Shown piece by piece: positions 7,366-15,392 of a stretch of DNA of 42,484 bases (its first letter is position 1; each line of letters begins with the position of its first letter). Where the stretch lies: the NCBI GenBank assembly GCA_945889475.1, contig CAMDBT010000012.1, positions 1 to 42,484 of the forward strand. Direction: 5' to 3'. Made by a program: the position numbers and the translations under genes. Source of the DNA: Bifidobacterium breve. Its GTDB lineage: Bacteria > Actinomycetota > Thermoleophilia > Solirubrobacterales > Solirubrobacteraceae. Under the pieces are notes generated by a model. It was not told the origin of the DNA. It worked only from the letters and a program-made list of their open reading frames with translations, and searched no databases.

Positions 7366-7779
7366 ATGACCGATCAAAGGACCGATGGACTGACGGAGCG
7401 CGTCACGCGCACAGGCGAAGACGCGATCGGCCGCCTCGCTCAGGAGCTGCTCGAGAACCCGCTCGTCAGCGGCGCGATCGGCCGCGCCTTTGAGGCGCGT
7501 GAGCGCGCAACGCAGGCGCAGGAGGTCGCGATGGGCGCTCTCAATCTGCCTTCGGCGAGCGACCTTGAGCGCCTGACGCGCCGCGTGCGCTCGGTCGCCC
7601 AGAGGCTCGAAGGCATTGAGGACTCATTCGACCGCCTCGACGAACGGTTCGAGAAGAACGCCCAGATTTCGCTCGACGAGCGGCTCGCAGCGCTCGACGA
7701 GCGGCTGGCAACGATCGCCGAGCGGTTGGCGGCAATCGAGCTCTCGTTGTTAGCTGCCAAGGACTCCCAGAGCAGCTAA
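7366..7779 (+). CDS. phasin-like coiled-coil protein
   Basis: The 137-residue, mostly alpha-helical protein has an amphipathic first half (RLAQELLENPLVSGAIGRAF) and then MGALNLPSASDLERL leading into a coiled coil with heptads to about residue 128. The pattern of a Pro-containing turn, a DLERL helix start and a long coiled coil resembles polyhydroxyalkanoate granule proteins (phasins) and the PhaE-type synthase subunit. No PHA synthase is in the window, so the role is uncertain. A second protein with the same signature lies 0.7 kb downstream (8497). ATG 7366 has a good ribosome-binding site, GGGAGG. Confidence 0.65.
   Translation: MTDQRTDGLTERVTRTGEDAIGRLAQELLENPLVSGAIGRAFEARERATQAQEVAMGALNLPSASDLERLTRRVRSVAQRLEGIEDSFDRLDERFEKNAQISLDERLAALDERLATIAERLAAIELSLLAAKDSQSS
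7672..7734 (+). repeat. three tandem 21-bp repeats encoding coiled-coil heptads
   Basis: Three consecutive 21-bp units encode LDERLAA, LDERLAT and IAERLAA (residues 103-123 of the coiled-coil protein). The first two units differ at only a few bases, suggesting recent duplication. Confidence 0.7.
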
Positions 7780-8471
7780 CCGCTGGCCAGTAGCGCGGCC
7801 ACTGCGGCGCGGCCGAGGCGCTCCGTGGCGCGCTCCAGCGCCACTCCCTCAAGCCGCGCGCCGGCGCCAGCCGATTGATCGCTGACCATCAGCAGTACGG
7901 CAAGGTGGATCGATCTGAGCCGAGCAACAGCGAGCAGTGCGGCGGCCTCCATCTCAACGGCGATCGCGCCCGACCGCTTCCAACCTTCGATCCGCTCGCT
8001 GCCACGCTCATAGAAGAGGTCGGCGCTGACGACCGGCCCGTAGTGATCGGCTTGGGCTGCCAGCAGCGCAGTCATCTGCTGGTCGGGAACCAGCGGCTCC
8101 TCTCCGATCAGCGCCTTGCTGGTGCCATCGGCAGCGATCAGTCGGTCGGCGCAGATCAGCTGACCCAAGTCCAGCGCCTCGCTGAGCGCGCCGCAGGAGC
8201 CAATTCGAATCGCTCGCTGCAGGCCAAGGTCGCAGAGCTCCTCGAGCACGATTGCCGCGCTTGGCCCGCCGATCCCATGGCTCATGATCGTCAATGGTTC
8301 GCCGTCTTCGGCCAAGCCGCTGTAACCCCAAAGTCCACGGTTGTGGTTGAACATCTTCGGCTCGGAGGTCAGCAACTGCGCCAGCGCCAACGCACGGCCG
8401 GGGTCGCCGGTGAGCAGCGCTCGCGGCGCGAGCGGGGCGGTTGGATGGACGTGGCGGGGCTCAGCAGAGAT
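7776..8471 (-). CDS. purine/uridine nucleoside phosphorylase family protein (PNP_UDP_1)
   Basis: The protein shows the nucleoside phosphorylase family-1 pattern: APRALLTGDPGRALALAQLL at the N-terminus (phosphate-binding GDPGR), NHNRGLWGYSG, the SHGIGGPSAAIVLEEL helix, RIGSCGAL, and the ribose-binding AIAVEMEAAALLAVA motif (E-M-E). It cleaves a purine nucleoside or uridine with phosphate, for salvage. It ends overlapping the coiled-coil gene's 3' end convergently. The start is uncertain: ATC at 8471 would give ISAEPRHVHPTAPLAP and is preceded by TACTCT, while the only upstream canonical start, TTG 8504, would run over the divergent gene's start codon. Confidence 0.88.
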   Translation of the reverse strand: MSAEPRHVHPTAPLAPRALLTGDPGRALALAQLLTSEPKMFNHNRGLWGYSGLAEDGEPLTIMSHGIGGPSAAIVLEELCDLGLQRAIRIGSCGALSEALDLGQLICADRLIAADGTSKALIGEEPLVPDQQMTALLAAQADHYGPVVSADLFYERGSERIEGWKRSGAIAVEMEAAALLAVARLRSIHLAVLLMVSDQSAGAGARLEGVALERATERLGRAAVAALLASG

Positions 8472-8480
8472 GGTCGACCG

Positions 8481-8490
8481 AGAGTATTGT
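8481..8490. promoter_or_regulatory. overlapping divergent -10 elements
   Basis: Plus-strand TATTGT (8485-8490) ends 6 nt before ATG 8497. Minus-strand TACTCT (8486-8481) ends 9 nt before the proposed start of the phosphorylase gene. The two hexamers share two bases, so polymerase cannot occupy both. Confidence 0.45.
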
Positions 8491-8496
8491 GAAGCG

Positions 8497-8853
8497 ATGT
8501 CCAAAGATCAGAAGAAGTCATCGAAAAGCAAAAACAAGAAGCGCAGCTCACGCCGGGATCAGGTCCGCTCAGCGGTTGATCAGGCATTTCAGACCGCCGG
8601 AGCGCAGCTGCGGCCCGAGCGCGCTGCCGATATCGCCGACGAGCTAGCCGCCGCCGCCCAGCGAGTGCGCGACGTTGTTGAGGACGCGCTGCCGCCAACA
8701 ACTGAGGACTTGAAGCGGCTAGAAGAGCGCCTCGCCGTGATCGAGCGGCGGATCGGTGCGCTTGAACGCGCCACCCCGGCCGCAACGCGCCGCGCCGCCG
8801 CGAAGAAGCCCGCGCCGCGCAAGAAGGCCGCGCCGCGCAAGCCAGCGAGCTGA
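8497..8853 (+). CDS. phasin-like coiled-coil protein with Lys/Ala-rich tail
   Basis: The 118-residue protein has a strongly basic N-terminus (KKSSKSKNKKRSSRR), a helical centre with the PPTTEDLKRLEERLAVIE coiled-coil start, and a low-complexity tail rich in Ala, Lys and Pro. The DLKRLEERL signature matches the DLERL of the 7366 protein. The tail resembles histone H1-like tails found on PhaF-type phasins, which bind both granules and DNA; a nucleoid-associated role is possible. ATG 8497 is 6 nt after TATTGT. The stop TGA shares its A with the ATG of the SCP2 gene. Confidence 0.65.
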   Translation: MSKDQKKSSKSKNKKRSSRRDQVRSAVDQAFQTAGAQLRPERAADIADELAAAAQRVRDVVEDALPPTTEDLKRLEERLAVIERRIGALERATPAATRRAAAKKPAPRKKAAPRKPAS

Positions 8854-9278
8854 TGGGCGTTCAGTTCGACTCTGCTGAACAGTTCTGCGCGGTAATTGAC
8901 CGCGTCATGACCTTGATGAGCGAAGACGCTCAGATCGGGCCGAAGCTACGTGACGCCGATGTACCGCAGCGCTTCGAGTTCGATGACATGGGCCTAGTCG
9001 TCAACGCCCGTGCTGCGCTCGACGGCGAGCCGGGCAACCTTCACTGGGAGTGGACCGACGACGTTGATTGGCAGCCGAAGGTCCGGCTGACGATGAGCTC
9101 TGAGGTAGCCAACCGCTACTTCCAAGGCAAAGAGAACGTGCCGGTAGCGATCGCTCGCGGCCGGATCACGGCCGGCGGCGAGGTGGACGCGGCGCTGGCG
9201 CTGATCCCGATTACGAAACCGGTCTACGGGCTCTATCGCTCGATGCTCGAAGCCGACTACCCGCAGCTCGTCGTCTGA
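8853..9278 (+). CDS. SCP2 sterol-binding-domain protein
   Basis: The 141-residue protein is one SCP2-like domain: an N-terminal helix, the central sheet with NLHWEWTDDVDW and VRLTMSSEVANRYFQGKENV, and IARGRITAGGEV typical of the family before the closing helix. SCP2 domains hold lipids or acyl chains in a hydrophobic tunnel. The ATG overlaps the previous stop by one base, so it is co-translated with the basic coiled-coil protein. That pairing, plus the phasin-like proteins, suggests a lipid-storage or acyl-binding context, but this is inference. Confidence 0.85.
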   Translation: MGVQFDSAEQFCAVIDRVMTLMSEDAQIGPKLRDADVPQRFEFDDMGLVVNARAALDGEPGNLHWEWTDDVDWQPKVRLTMSSEVANRYFQGKENVPVAIARGRITAGGEVDAALALIPITKPVYGLYRSMLEADYPQLVV

Positions 9279-9293
9279 TCGGCTGCTCGGGCG

Positions 9294-10520
9294 ATGGACG
9301 ACGGCGACGACCGAGGCGCCGACCGGGGGACGGAGAGCGCCGACAAGCTAGTAGGCGCTGACGCCGCCGAGCGAGCAGGCGTCTCGCTCTCCACGCTGCG
9401 CCGCTGGGTCGCATTGGGTCTGATCCCAACTCACGAGGCCGGCGAGGGCTGGGGGGCTGGCGCGATCGCTCAAGCTCGTTCACTCGTCAAGCTTCGTCAG
9501 CGCGGCTACTCGATCAAGCAGTTGCAGGAGGCGATCGACGAAGGGCGGATCGTCAGCTCAGCCGACGAGCTTGTGTCGGAGCTTGTTGGCGAGCGTTTCA
9601 CACTCCAAGAGGTCGCCAAGCAGAGCGCTCTCAGCGCCGATGCGATCGAACAGTTGATCGCCGCGGTCGGGCTACCGTCCAGCGCAGTTGACGACCTTGG
9701 AATCGAGGACGTCGAGATGTTCAGGCACTTCGCGACCGCCATTGACTCGGGCTTTCCGCGTGATGCGCTGCTGCAGACTGTCCGCGTCTACGGGCAGGCG
9801 GTCTCGAAGATCGCCGACGCCGAGGTGCGTCTCGTCCACCTCCACGTTCACGAGCCGATGCTGCGCGCCGGCGTTGCGAGCGAACGGATCGCCGAGGAGA
9901 TGGGGGGCATCACCGAGCAGCTGCTGCCGCTCTTCTCGCCGGTGATCGATCACCTCCACCGCCGCTTCTTGCACCACTACGTGGAGCAGGACGTCGTCGG
10001 CCACATGGAAACCGAGCTAGCAGGCGGCGAGATCGGCCACGTCAGCGTCGCGATTGCCTTCGCTGACCTCGCCGGCTACACGCAGCTAACCGAGGAGGTC
10101 GGTGACGAGGAGGCGGCTGGGATCGTTGAGCGCTTCGTCGCCAACGTCAGCCAGACGCTGCCGGATGAAGCGCGGGTCCAGAAAACAATTGGCGACGAGG
10201 TGATGGTCGTCGCAGCTGACGCTGCCTCGCTGACCGACTGGGCGGTTGGCTTTCAGAGTTTGAGCACCGCGCGACCGCTGCCACGGATCGGCGTCCACTG
10301 CGGCAACGTCGTCTTCCGCGACGGCGATTACTTCGGCCGCGAGGTCAACCTCGCCGCCCGCGTCGCCGCGCGTGCCGCAGCCGGTGAGGTGCTGGTGACG
10401 TGGCCGGTGGTCGAGATCGCCGGAAGGCACCTCGAGTTTGAGCGGATCGGCGAGGTTCAGCTAAAAGGTTTCAGTAGTGCGACCGAACTCTTCCTCGCCG
10501 CAATGCCTGGTGATCGGTGA
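9294..10520 (+). CDS. MerR-type HTH / class III nucleotide cyclase fusion
   Basis: The 408-residue protein starts with a MerR-like winged helix (residues about 20-70: AAERAGVSLSTLRRWVALGLI, then LVKLRQRGYSIKQLQEAIDEG). The next part (about 80-230), from RFTLQEVAKQSALS through DALLQTVRVYGQAVSKIAD, resembles the regulatory domain of the mycobacterial Rv1264-type adenylyl cyclase. The C-terminal cyclase domain has the metal site in AFADLAGYTQL, QKTIGDEVM with the substrate-contacting Lys and second Asp, and FGREVNLAARV with the transition-state Asn and Arg. It therefore looks catalytically competent. Whether the HTH binds DNA is unknown. ATG 9294 is conservative; tilS overlaps its stop by one base. 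Confidence 0.85.
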   Translation: MDDGDDRGADRGTESADKLVGADAAERAGVSLSTLRRWVALGLIPTHEAGEGWGAGAIAQARSLVKLRQRGYSIKQLQEAIDEGRIVSSADELVSELVGERFTLQEVAKQSALSADAIEQLIAAVGLPSSAVDDLGIEDVEMFRHFATAIDSGFPRDALLQTVRVYGQAVSKIADAEVRLVHLHVHEPMLRAGVASERIAEEMGGITEQLLPLFSPVIDHLHRRFLHHYVEQDVVGHMETELAGGEIGHVSVAIAFADLAGYTQLTEEVGDEEAAGIVERFVANVSQTLPDEARVQKTIGDEVMVVAADAASLTDWAVGFQSLSTARPLPRIGVHCGNVVFRDGDYFGREVNLAARVAARAAAGEVLVTWPVVEIAGRHLEFERIGEVQLKGFSSATELFLAAMPGDR

Positions 10521-11497
10521 TGGGCGCCCAGACGACAGCGGAGCTACTCGCGCGAGTCCGCAGCGGCGGCCTGCTCGAACCCGGCGGCCGCGTAGTTGTC
10601 AGCCTCTCCGGCGGCCGCGACTCCGTCTGCCTGCTCGACATTGCGGTCGAACTGTGCGGTAGCGGGAACGTAACCGCGCTGCACGTCAACTACGGGCTAC
10701 GCGACGACGCTGCCCTCGACGAACAGCTCTGCCGCGAGCTCTGCCAGCGGCTAGAAGTAGAGCTTGCGGTTGAGAACGCCAGCGCGCCGCGCGAGGGCAA
10801 CATTCAGGCCTGGGCGCGCGACGTTCGCTACGGCCTCGGCGCGCAGCTTGCCAGCGCCGAGGGTGCGCGGCTCGCTACCGGCCATACCGCCAGCGACCAG
10901 GTCGAAACCGTCCTCTATCGCCTTGCCGCTTCGCCCGGCCGCCGCGCGTTGGTTGGCATGCCCGACCAGCGCGGGCTCTTGATCCGCCCGCTGCTGCGCG
11001 CCCGCTTCAGCCGCGAAGGAACCGCCGACTGGTGCCGCGCACGCGGGCTGCAGTGGCGTGAGGACGCCAGCAACGAAAGCGACAAGTACGCCCGCGGGCG
11101 AATCCGCAGCCAGGTCTTGCCGGCGCTACGCAGCGTCCATCCGGCGACCGACGAAAACATCCTCCAAAGCGCCGAGCTGCTGCGCGATGAGGCCGACGTC
11201 TTGGAGATCGTTGTTGAGACTGCGCTGGCGGGAAAGAGCGAGATCTCGACCGAACACCTCGCCGCGCTGCCGCCGGCACTTGCGCGGCTGGTCGTGCGCC
11301 GTCTTGCCGAGGACGCCACCGGCGAGCTCTGCCCGCAGGCCGCAGCGCGGACCGAGGAGCTACTCGAACTTGGCGCCGGCGGCAACGGCTCGGCGGCGCT
11401 CGACGTCGGTGGCGGCGCTCGTGCAGTGATCAAGAAGGGAACGCTCGGCTTTGAGCGCTCGCCGCGGCGGAGAGCTCGCAAGCCGGTCGAAGGGTAA
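10520..11497 (+). CDS. tilS: tRNA(Ile)-lysidine synthase
   Basis: The 325-residue enzyme attaches lysine to C34 of the CAU-anticodon tRNA(Ile), switching it to read AUA codons. The PP-loop ATP pyrophosphatase motif SGGRDS lies at residues 30-35, followed by HVNYGLRDDA, GNIQAWARDVRY and ATGHTASDQVETVLYRL, all standard for TilS. The protein is short and lacks the extended C-terminal domain of the E. coli enzyme, as in other actinobacteria. ATG 10520 shares its A with the cyclase stop; GTG 10517 is an alternative. It heads the conserved tilS-hpt-ftsH block. Confidence 0.93.
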   Translation: MGAQTTAELLARVRSGGLLEPGGRVVVSLSGGRDSVCLLDIAVELCGSGNVTALHVNYGLRDDAALDEQLCRELCQRLEVELAVENASAPREGNIQAWARDVRYGLGAQLASAEGARLATGHTASDQVETVLYRLAASPGRRALVGMPDQRGLLIRPLLRARFSREGTADWCRARGLQWREDASNESDKYARGRIRSQVLPALRSVHPATDENILQSAELLRDEADVLEIVVETALAGKSEISTEHLAALPPALARLVVRRLAEDATGELCPQAAARTEELLELGAGGNGSAALDVGGGARAVIKKGTLGFERSPRRRARKPVEG

Positions 11498-11500
11498 TCT
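11495..11500 (+). promoter_or_regulatory. -10 element TAATCT of hpt, built on the tilS stop codon
   Basis: TAATCT ends 8 nt before ATG 11509, and its first three bases are the TAA stop of tilS. No Shine-Dalgarno sequence follows, so hpt can probably be transcribed independently as a leaderless mRNA. Confidence 0.5.
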
Positions 11501-11508
11501 CCGCGGCG

Positions 11509-12054
11509 ATGCAAGATGACCCGCCGATCGATGAAATCCTCGTCCAGCCGGATGAGCTGAAGGAGCGCGTGCGCTCACTCGGCGCAGAGATCAGCGCCGA
11601 CTACGAGGGGCGCGATCTGTTGCTGGTCGGCGTGCTCAAGGGAGCGACCTTCTTCCTCGCCGACCTGATGCGTCAGATCACCGCGCCTTGCGAGCTGGAC
11701 TTCATGGCGCTCGCTTCCTACGGCTCGCACACCGAGTCCAGCGGCGTCGTTCGGATTCTCAAGGACCTAGATGCACCGATTGTGGGCCGCGACGTTTTGA
11801 TTGTCGAGGACATCGTCGACTCCGGCCTGACGCTGCAGTACATGCTGCGCAACCTTGGCGCGCGCGACCCGGCCTCACTCGAGGTCTGCTCGCTGCTGAC
11901 TAAGCCGGAGCGTCGCAAGGCCGAGGTGCCAATCAAGTATGTCGGTTTCGAGATTCCTAACCGCTTCGCGATCGGCTACGGGCTCGACCACGCCGAGCGT
12001 TGGCGCAATTTGCCTTATGTTGCGTCGCTCTTGCGACCGCAGAGCGGTTCCTAG
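11509..12054 (+). CDS. hpt: hypoxanthine phosphoribosyltransferase
   Basis: The 181-residue type I phosphoribosyltransferase transfers ribose-5-phosphate from PRPP to hypoxanthine or guanine. The PRPP-binding loop reads [14 protein letters not shown] (residues 96-109), preceded by [13 protein letters not shown] (the KG loop near residue 44) and [10 protein letters not shown]. Length and order match bacterial Hpt. It sits between tilS and ftsH as in Bacillus and many actinobacteria. The start is set by the -10 hexamer overlapping the tilS stop. Confidence 0.95.
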   Translation: MQDDPPIDEILVQPDELKERVRSLGAEISADYEGRDLLLVGVLKGATFFLADLMRQITAPCELDFMALASYGSHTESSGVVRILKDLDAPIVGRDVLIVEDIVDSGLTLQYMLRNLGARDPASLEVCSLLTKPERRKAEVPIKYVGFEIPNRFAIGYGLDHAERWRNLPYVASLLRPQSGS

Positions 12055-12070
12055 GCGATCTGGCTGCTGT

Positions 12071-12076
12071 TACCCT
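12071..12076 (+). promoter_or_regulatory. candidate -10 element TACCCT of ftsH
   Basis: TTACCCT lies in the hpt-ftsH gap and would give a leader of about 50 nt. TAACGT at 12118-12123, 10 nt before the ATG, is an alternative near-leaderless promoter. No Shine-Dalgarno sequence is seen before ATG 12134. Confidence 0.35.
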
Positions 12077-12133
12077 GAAGGATCTGTCCCATCACCGTAT
12101 TCCGACCGCTATCCGCGTAACGTATTCCACTCG

Positions 12134-14122
12134 ATGAGCCGTTTTTTCAAGAGCGCAGCCTTCCCAATCCTGATCGTGATCGTGCTCGCGTTCTTCGCGC
12201 AGCGCTTGATCAGCGGCGGGCAGAAGGAGAAGGCTCCGACCTACAGCGAGTTCATTACTCAGCTTTCGGCCGGCGAGCTCAAGTCGGTGAACCTGAAGAC
12301 CAAGGACAACACCGTCGTCGTCGTTCCGCGCAGCGGCAAGGAGTACGAAACCGGCTTCACCGACGCAGGTTCTGACCGTCTGGAAGCGCAGCTTCAGAGC
12401 GCTGAGGATCAAGGCAAGCTCTCCGGCGGCTACAACATTCAGGGCCGCAAGACGAACGGTTGGCTCTCGCTGCTGACCTATGTGTTGCCGTTCCTGATCT
12501 TCATCGGCTTCTGGATCTTCCTGATGAACCAGATGCAAGGCGGCGGCTCGAAGGTGATGTCGTTCGGCAAGTCGCGCGCCAAGCGGATGACCGCTGATTC
12601 GCCGAAGATCACGTTCCGCGACGTCGCCGGGGTTGACGAAGCGGTCGAAGAGCTGCACGAGATCAAGGAGTTCCTTGAGGATCCGAAGAAGTTCCAAGCG
12701 CTCGGAGCGCGGATCCCGAAGGGTGTGCTGCTGTTCGGCCCTCCTGGGACCGGCAAGACGCTGCTGGCGCGCGCCGTCGCCGGTGAGGCTGGCGTCCCCT
12801 TCTTCTCGATCTCCGGCTCCGACTTTGTCGAGATGTTCGTTGGCGTCGGCGCCAGCCGAGTGCGCGACCTGTTTGAGCAGGCGAAGCAGAACTCGCCCTG
12901 CATTATCTTCGTTGACGAGATCGACGCCGTCGGCCGCCATCGTGGAGCTGGCATGGGCGGTGGCCACGACGAGCGCGAGCAGACGCTCAACCAGCTGCTG
13001 GTTGAGATGGACGGCTTCACGATGACCGACAACGTGATTCTGATCGCCGCCACCAACCGCCCTGACATCCTTGACCCCGCGCTGCTGCGCCCCGGCCGCT
13101 TCGACCGCCAGATCGTCGTAGATCGCCCCGATCGAAAAGGCCGCGCGCGGATCCTTGACGTTCACACCCGCGGCAAGCCGCTAGCGAAGGGGATCGACAC
13201 CGACACGCTGGCTGGCCAGACGCCAGGCTTCACGGGCGCTGATCTCGCCAACCTCGTCAACGAGGCGGCGCTGCTGGCGGCCCGCCACGGCAAGCGCGAG
13301 GTAACCCAAGTGGAACTTGAAGAGGGGATCATGCGCGTGATCGCAGGCCCCGAGAAGAAGACGCGAGTGATGAGCGACAAGGAACGGCTCGTCACCGCCT
13401 TCCACGAGATGGGTCACGCGATCGTCGGCCACTACCTTGAGTTCTCTGATCCGGTCCACAAGATCTCGATCGTCAGCCGCGGCCAAGCGCTCGGCTACAC
13501 GATCTCGATGCCGCAGGAGGATCGATTCCTCACGACGCGCGCAGAGCTGCTCGATTCGATGGCGATGACGCTCGGTGGCCGCTCCGCAGAGGAGATCGTC
13601 TTCAGCGAGATAACGACCGGCGCTTCGAACGACATCGAGAAGGTGACGGCGACGGCGAAGCAGATGGTGATGCGTTTCGGAATGAGCGAGCGGCTCGGCC
13701 CGCGCGTCTTCGGCCGTGACCAGGGGCAGCCTTTCCTTGGCCGCGAGTTCTCTTCCGCGCCTGATTACTCCGATGAGATCGCCCGCGAGATCGACGATGA
13801 AATCCGTCGCATCGTCGAATCGGCCCACCAGCGTGCCAAGGACATGCTGACTGAGCATCGCGAGGTGCTCGAAACAACTTCACGGATCCTGCTGAAGCGT
13901 GAGACGATCGAAAAGAATGAATTCCTCGCGCTGCTCGATGGCAAGAGCGAAGAAGATGTTTTCGGCCCTGACGACGCGCCGGAGCCGCCGACCGACGGCG
14001 TTCCTGAGGGCGCAGCTGAGGCTGAGCGCGAGGCGCCGCGGCCGACGACGCGGCCTGGGCTCGCTGGCGGCGCACTCGAGGCCCGCGGCCTCGATCTGCC
14101 TGAGAAGCCTGAACCGGCCTGA
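12134..14122 (+). CDS. ftsH: ATP-dependent zinc metalloprotease FtsH
   Basis: The 662-residue membrane-bound AAA+ protease degrades misfolded membrane proteins and regulatory targets. Transmembrane helices lie at about 10-22 and 112-131, flanking the extracytoplasmic domain. Walker A GPPGTGKT is at 202-209, Walker B IIFVDEID at 257-264, the second region of homology [20 protein letters not shown] at 306-325, and the zinc motif HEMGH at 424-428 (Met replaces the more common Ala). A Pro/Glu-rich disordered tail of about 55 residues follows the protease domain. The frame stays open upstream to 11939, but that part overlaps hpt in another phase; ATG 12134, just before the first helix, is the real start. 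Confidence 0.97.
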   Translation: MSRFFKSAAFPILIVIVLAFFAQRLISGGQKEKAPTYSEFITQLSAGELKSVNLKTKDNTVVVVPRSGKEYETGFTDAGSDRLEAQLQSAEDQGKLSGGYNIQGRKTNGWLSLLTYVLPFLIFIGFWIFLMNQMQGGGSKVMSFGKSRAKRMTADSPKITFRDVAGVDEAVEELHEIKEFLEDPKKFQALGARIPKGVLLFGPPGTGKTLLARAVAGEAGVPFFSISGSDFVEMFVGVGASRVRDLFEQAKQNSPCIIFVDEIDAVGRHRGAGMGGGHDEREQTLNQLLVEMDGFTMTDNVILIAATNRPDILDPALLRPGRFDRQIVVDRPDRKGRARILDVHTRGKPLAKGIDTDTLAGQTPGFTGADLANLVNEAALLAARHGKREVTQVELEEGIMRVIAGPEKKTRVMSDKERLVTAFHEMGHAIVGHYLEFSDPVHKISIVSRGQALGYTISMPQEDRFLTTRAELLDSMAMTLGGRSAEEIVFSEITTGASNDIEKVTATAKQMVMRFGMSERLGPRVFGRDQGQPFLGREFSSAPDYSDEIAREIDDEIRRIVESAHQRAKDMLTEHREVLETTSRILLKRETIEKNEFLALLDGKSEEDVFGPDDAPEPPTDGVPEGAAEAEREAPRPTTRPGLAGGALEARGLDLPEKPEPA

Positions 14123-14146
14123 GCCGCCGCACGCTCGGGGAGTCCG

Positions 14147-14962
14147 ATGAGCGCCGCGTGGAAGGTGATGGGCGTCTGTAACGCGACGCCGGACTCATTC
14201 TCCGACGGTGGCCTGCTGCCAACCGTTGAGGCAGCGGTGGCGCACAGTCTTGGTCTGATCGAGCAGGGCGCGGCAATCGTCGACGTCGGTGGCGAGTCGA
14301 CGCGGCCCGGCGCTGCGCCGGTAGCCGAAGACGAGGAGCTGCGCCGCGTGATCCCGGTGATCGAGCGGGTCGCAGCCGCAGCGCCGCAGGCACAGATCAG
14401 CGTCGACACGACGAAGCTTGCTGTCGCGAAGGCAGCGCTGGAGGCTGGCGCCAGCTACGTCAACGACGTCAGCGCATTCAGGGTTGAGCCGCAGATGGCT
14501 GCGCTGGTAGCCGACGCCGGCTGCGACTGCTGCCTGATGCACATGCTCGGCACGCCGCAGACGATGCAGGTCGACCCTCAGTACGAGGACGTTGTCGCCG
14601 AGGTTTGCGAATTCCTCAGCGAGCGCGCCGAGCTGGCGCTGGCTGCCGGGATCGCGCGCGAGCGGATCTCAGTTGATCCAGGGATCGGCTTCGGCAAGAC
14701 GCTCGAGCACAACCTTGATCTGTTGGCCAACCTCGGCGCGGTTGCAGCGCTGGGGTATCCGGTTGTGATCGGGCTCTCGCGTAAGCGCTTCCTCGGCGAG
14801 CTGACCGGCACCAAGCGGCCAGAGCAGCGCGTTGCGGCAACTGTCGCGGCCAACGTGATGGCGTTTGAGCGTGGTGCCAGCGTATTTCGCGTGCACGACG
14901 TGCGAGCGACCGTCGATGGCTTGAAGCTGGCTAGTGCTACGTTGGCGCGCGATGGACGCTGA
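14147..14962 (+). CDS. folP: dihydropteroate synthase
   Basis: The 271-residue TIM-barrel enzyme joins p-aminobenzoate to dihydropterin pyrophosphate; it is the sulfonamide target. Motifs include NATPDSFSDGG (residues 12-22), DVGGESTRPGA (46-56), ISVDTTK, VNDVSAF and the GLSRKRFLGEL loop. ATG 14147 has a ribosome-binding site, GGGGAG, 5 nt upstream. folB overlaps its 3' end by 11 nt. Many actinobacteria have folE between ftsH and folP; here the gap is only 24 bp and folE is absent. Confidence 0.96.
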   Translation: MSAAWKVMGVCNATPDSFSDGGLLPTVEAAVAHSLGLIEQGAAIVDVGGESTRPGAAPVAEDEELRRVIPVIERVAAAAPQAQISVDTTKLAVAKAALEAGASYVNDVSAFRVEPQMAALVADAGCDCCLMHMLGTPQTMQVDPQYEDVVAEVCEFLSERAELALAAGIARERISVDPGIGFGKTLEHNLDLLANLGAVAALGYPVVIGLSRKRFLGELTGTKRPEQRVAATVAANVMAFERGASVFRVHDVRATVDGLKLASATLARDGR

Positions 14963-15392
14963 CGAGGAGCACGAGGATAACGAAGAGTTCGACGACGAAT
15001 TCGGCGAGCGCGGCGGTGAGCTGGCCGCTACCAGCATCGAGATCACCGGCCTCTCGCTCTACACCAATCACGGCCTCAGCGATGCTGAGCAGGAGATCGG
15101 CCAGCGGCTTGTCTTCGACCTGCGCTTCGATCTCGGCGCTTGCGACGCGACCGTCACCGACCGAGTTGAAGACACGGTCGATTACGGCCGTGTCTGCGAA
15201 TTCGTTGCGCTCGTCGCCCAGCGCCGCTCCTACCGCACGCTCGAGGCGCTCTGTACCGAGCTCGCCAACCAGTTGCTCGATGAATTTGACGCGCGCGAGG
15301 TGTGGGTCAAGGCAACCAAGCCTGAGCCACCGATTGCGCTGGCGGTCGAGTCGGTCTCGGTCGAGGTCTGGCACAGCGCCGCCGGCCGATGA
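14952..15392 (+). CDS. folB: dihydroneopterin aldolase
   Basis: The 146-residue protein carries a FolB domain: IEITGLSLYTNHGLSDAE, the QRLVFDLRFDL strand, TVDYGRVCEFV and the catalytic Lys in VWVKATKPEPP. It converts dihydroneopterin to 6-hydroxymethyl-dihydropterin. Unusually, about 30 residues precede the domain and are very acidic (DADEEHEDNEEFDDEF), probably disordered. ATG 14952 lies inside the folP 3' end; no better internal start is apparent. It shares ATGA with the next gene. Confidence 0.92.
   Translation: MDADEEHEDNEEFDDEFGERGGELAATSIEITGLSLYTNHGLSDAEQEIGQRLVFDLRFDLGACDATVTDRVEDTVDYGRVCEFVALVAQRRSYRTLEALCTELANQLLDEFDAREVWVKATKPEPPIALAVESVSVEVWHSAAGR

Noticed and set aside
11939-12133. 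Upstream extension of ftsH
   Set aside because: In frame but overlaps hpt in another phase; it would put 65 non-membrane residues before the first FtsH helix.
12092-13165. 357-codon open frame antisense to ftsH
   Set aside because: Shadow of a GC-rich gene: composition is Arg/Asp/His-heavy without a fold pattern, while ftsH motifs on the other strand are complete.
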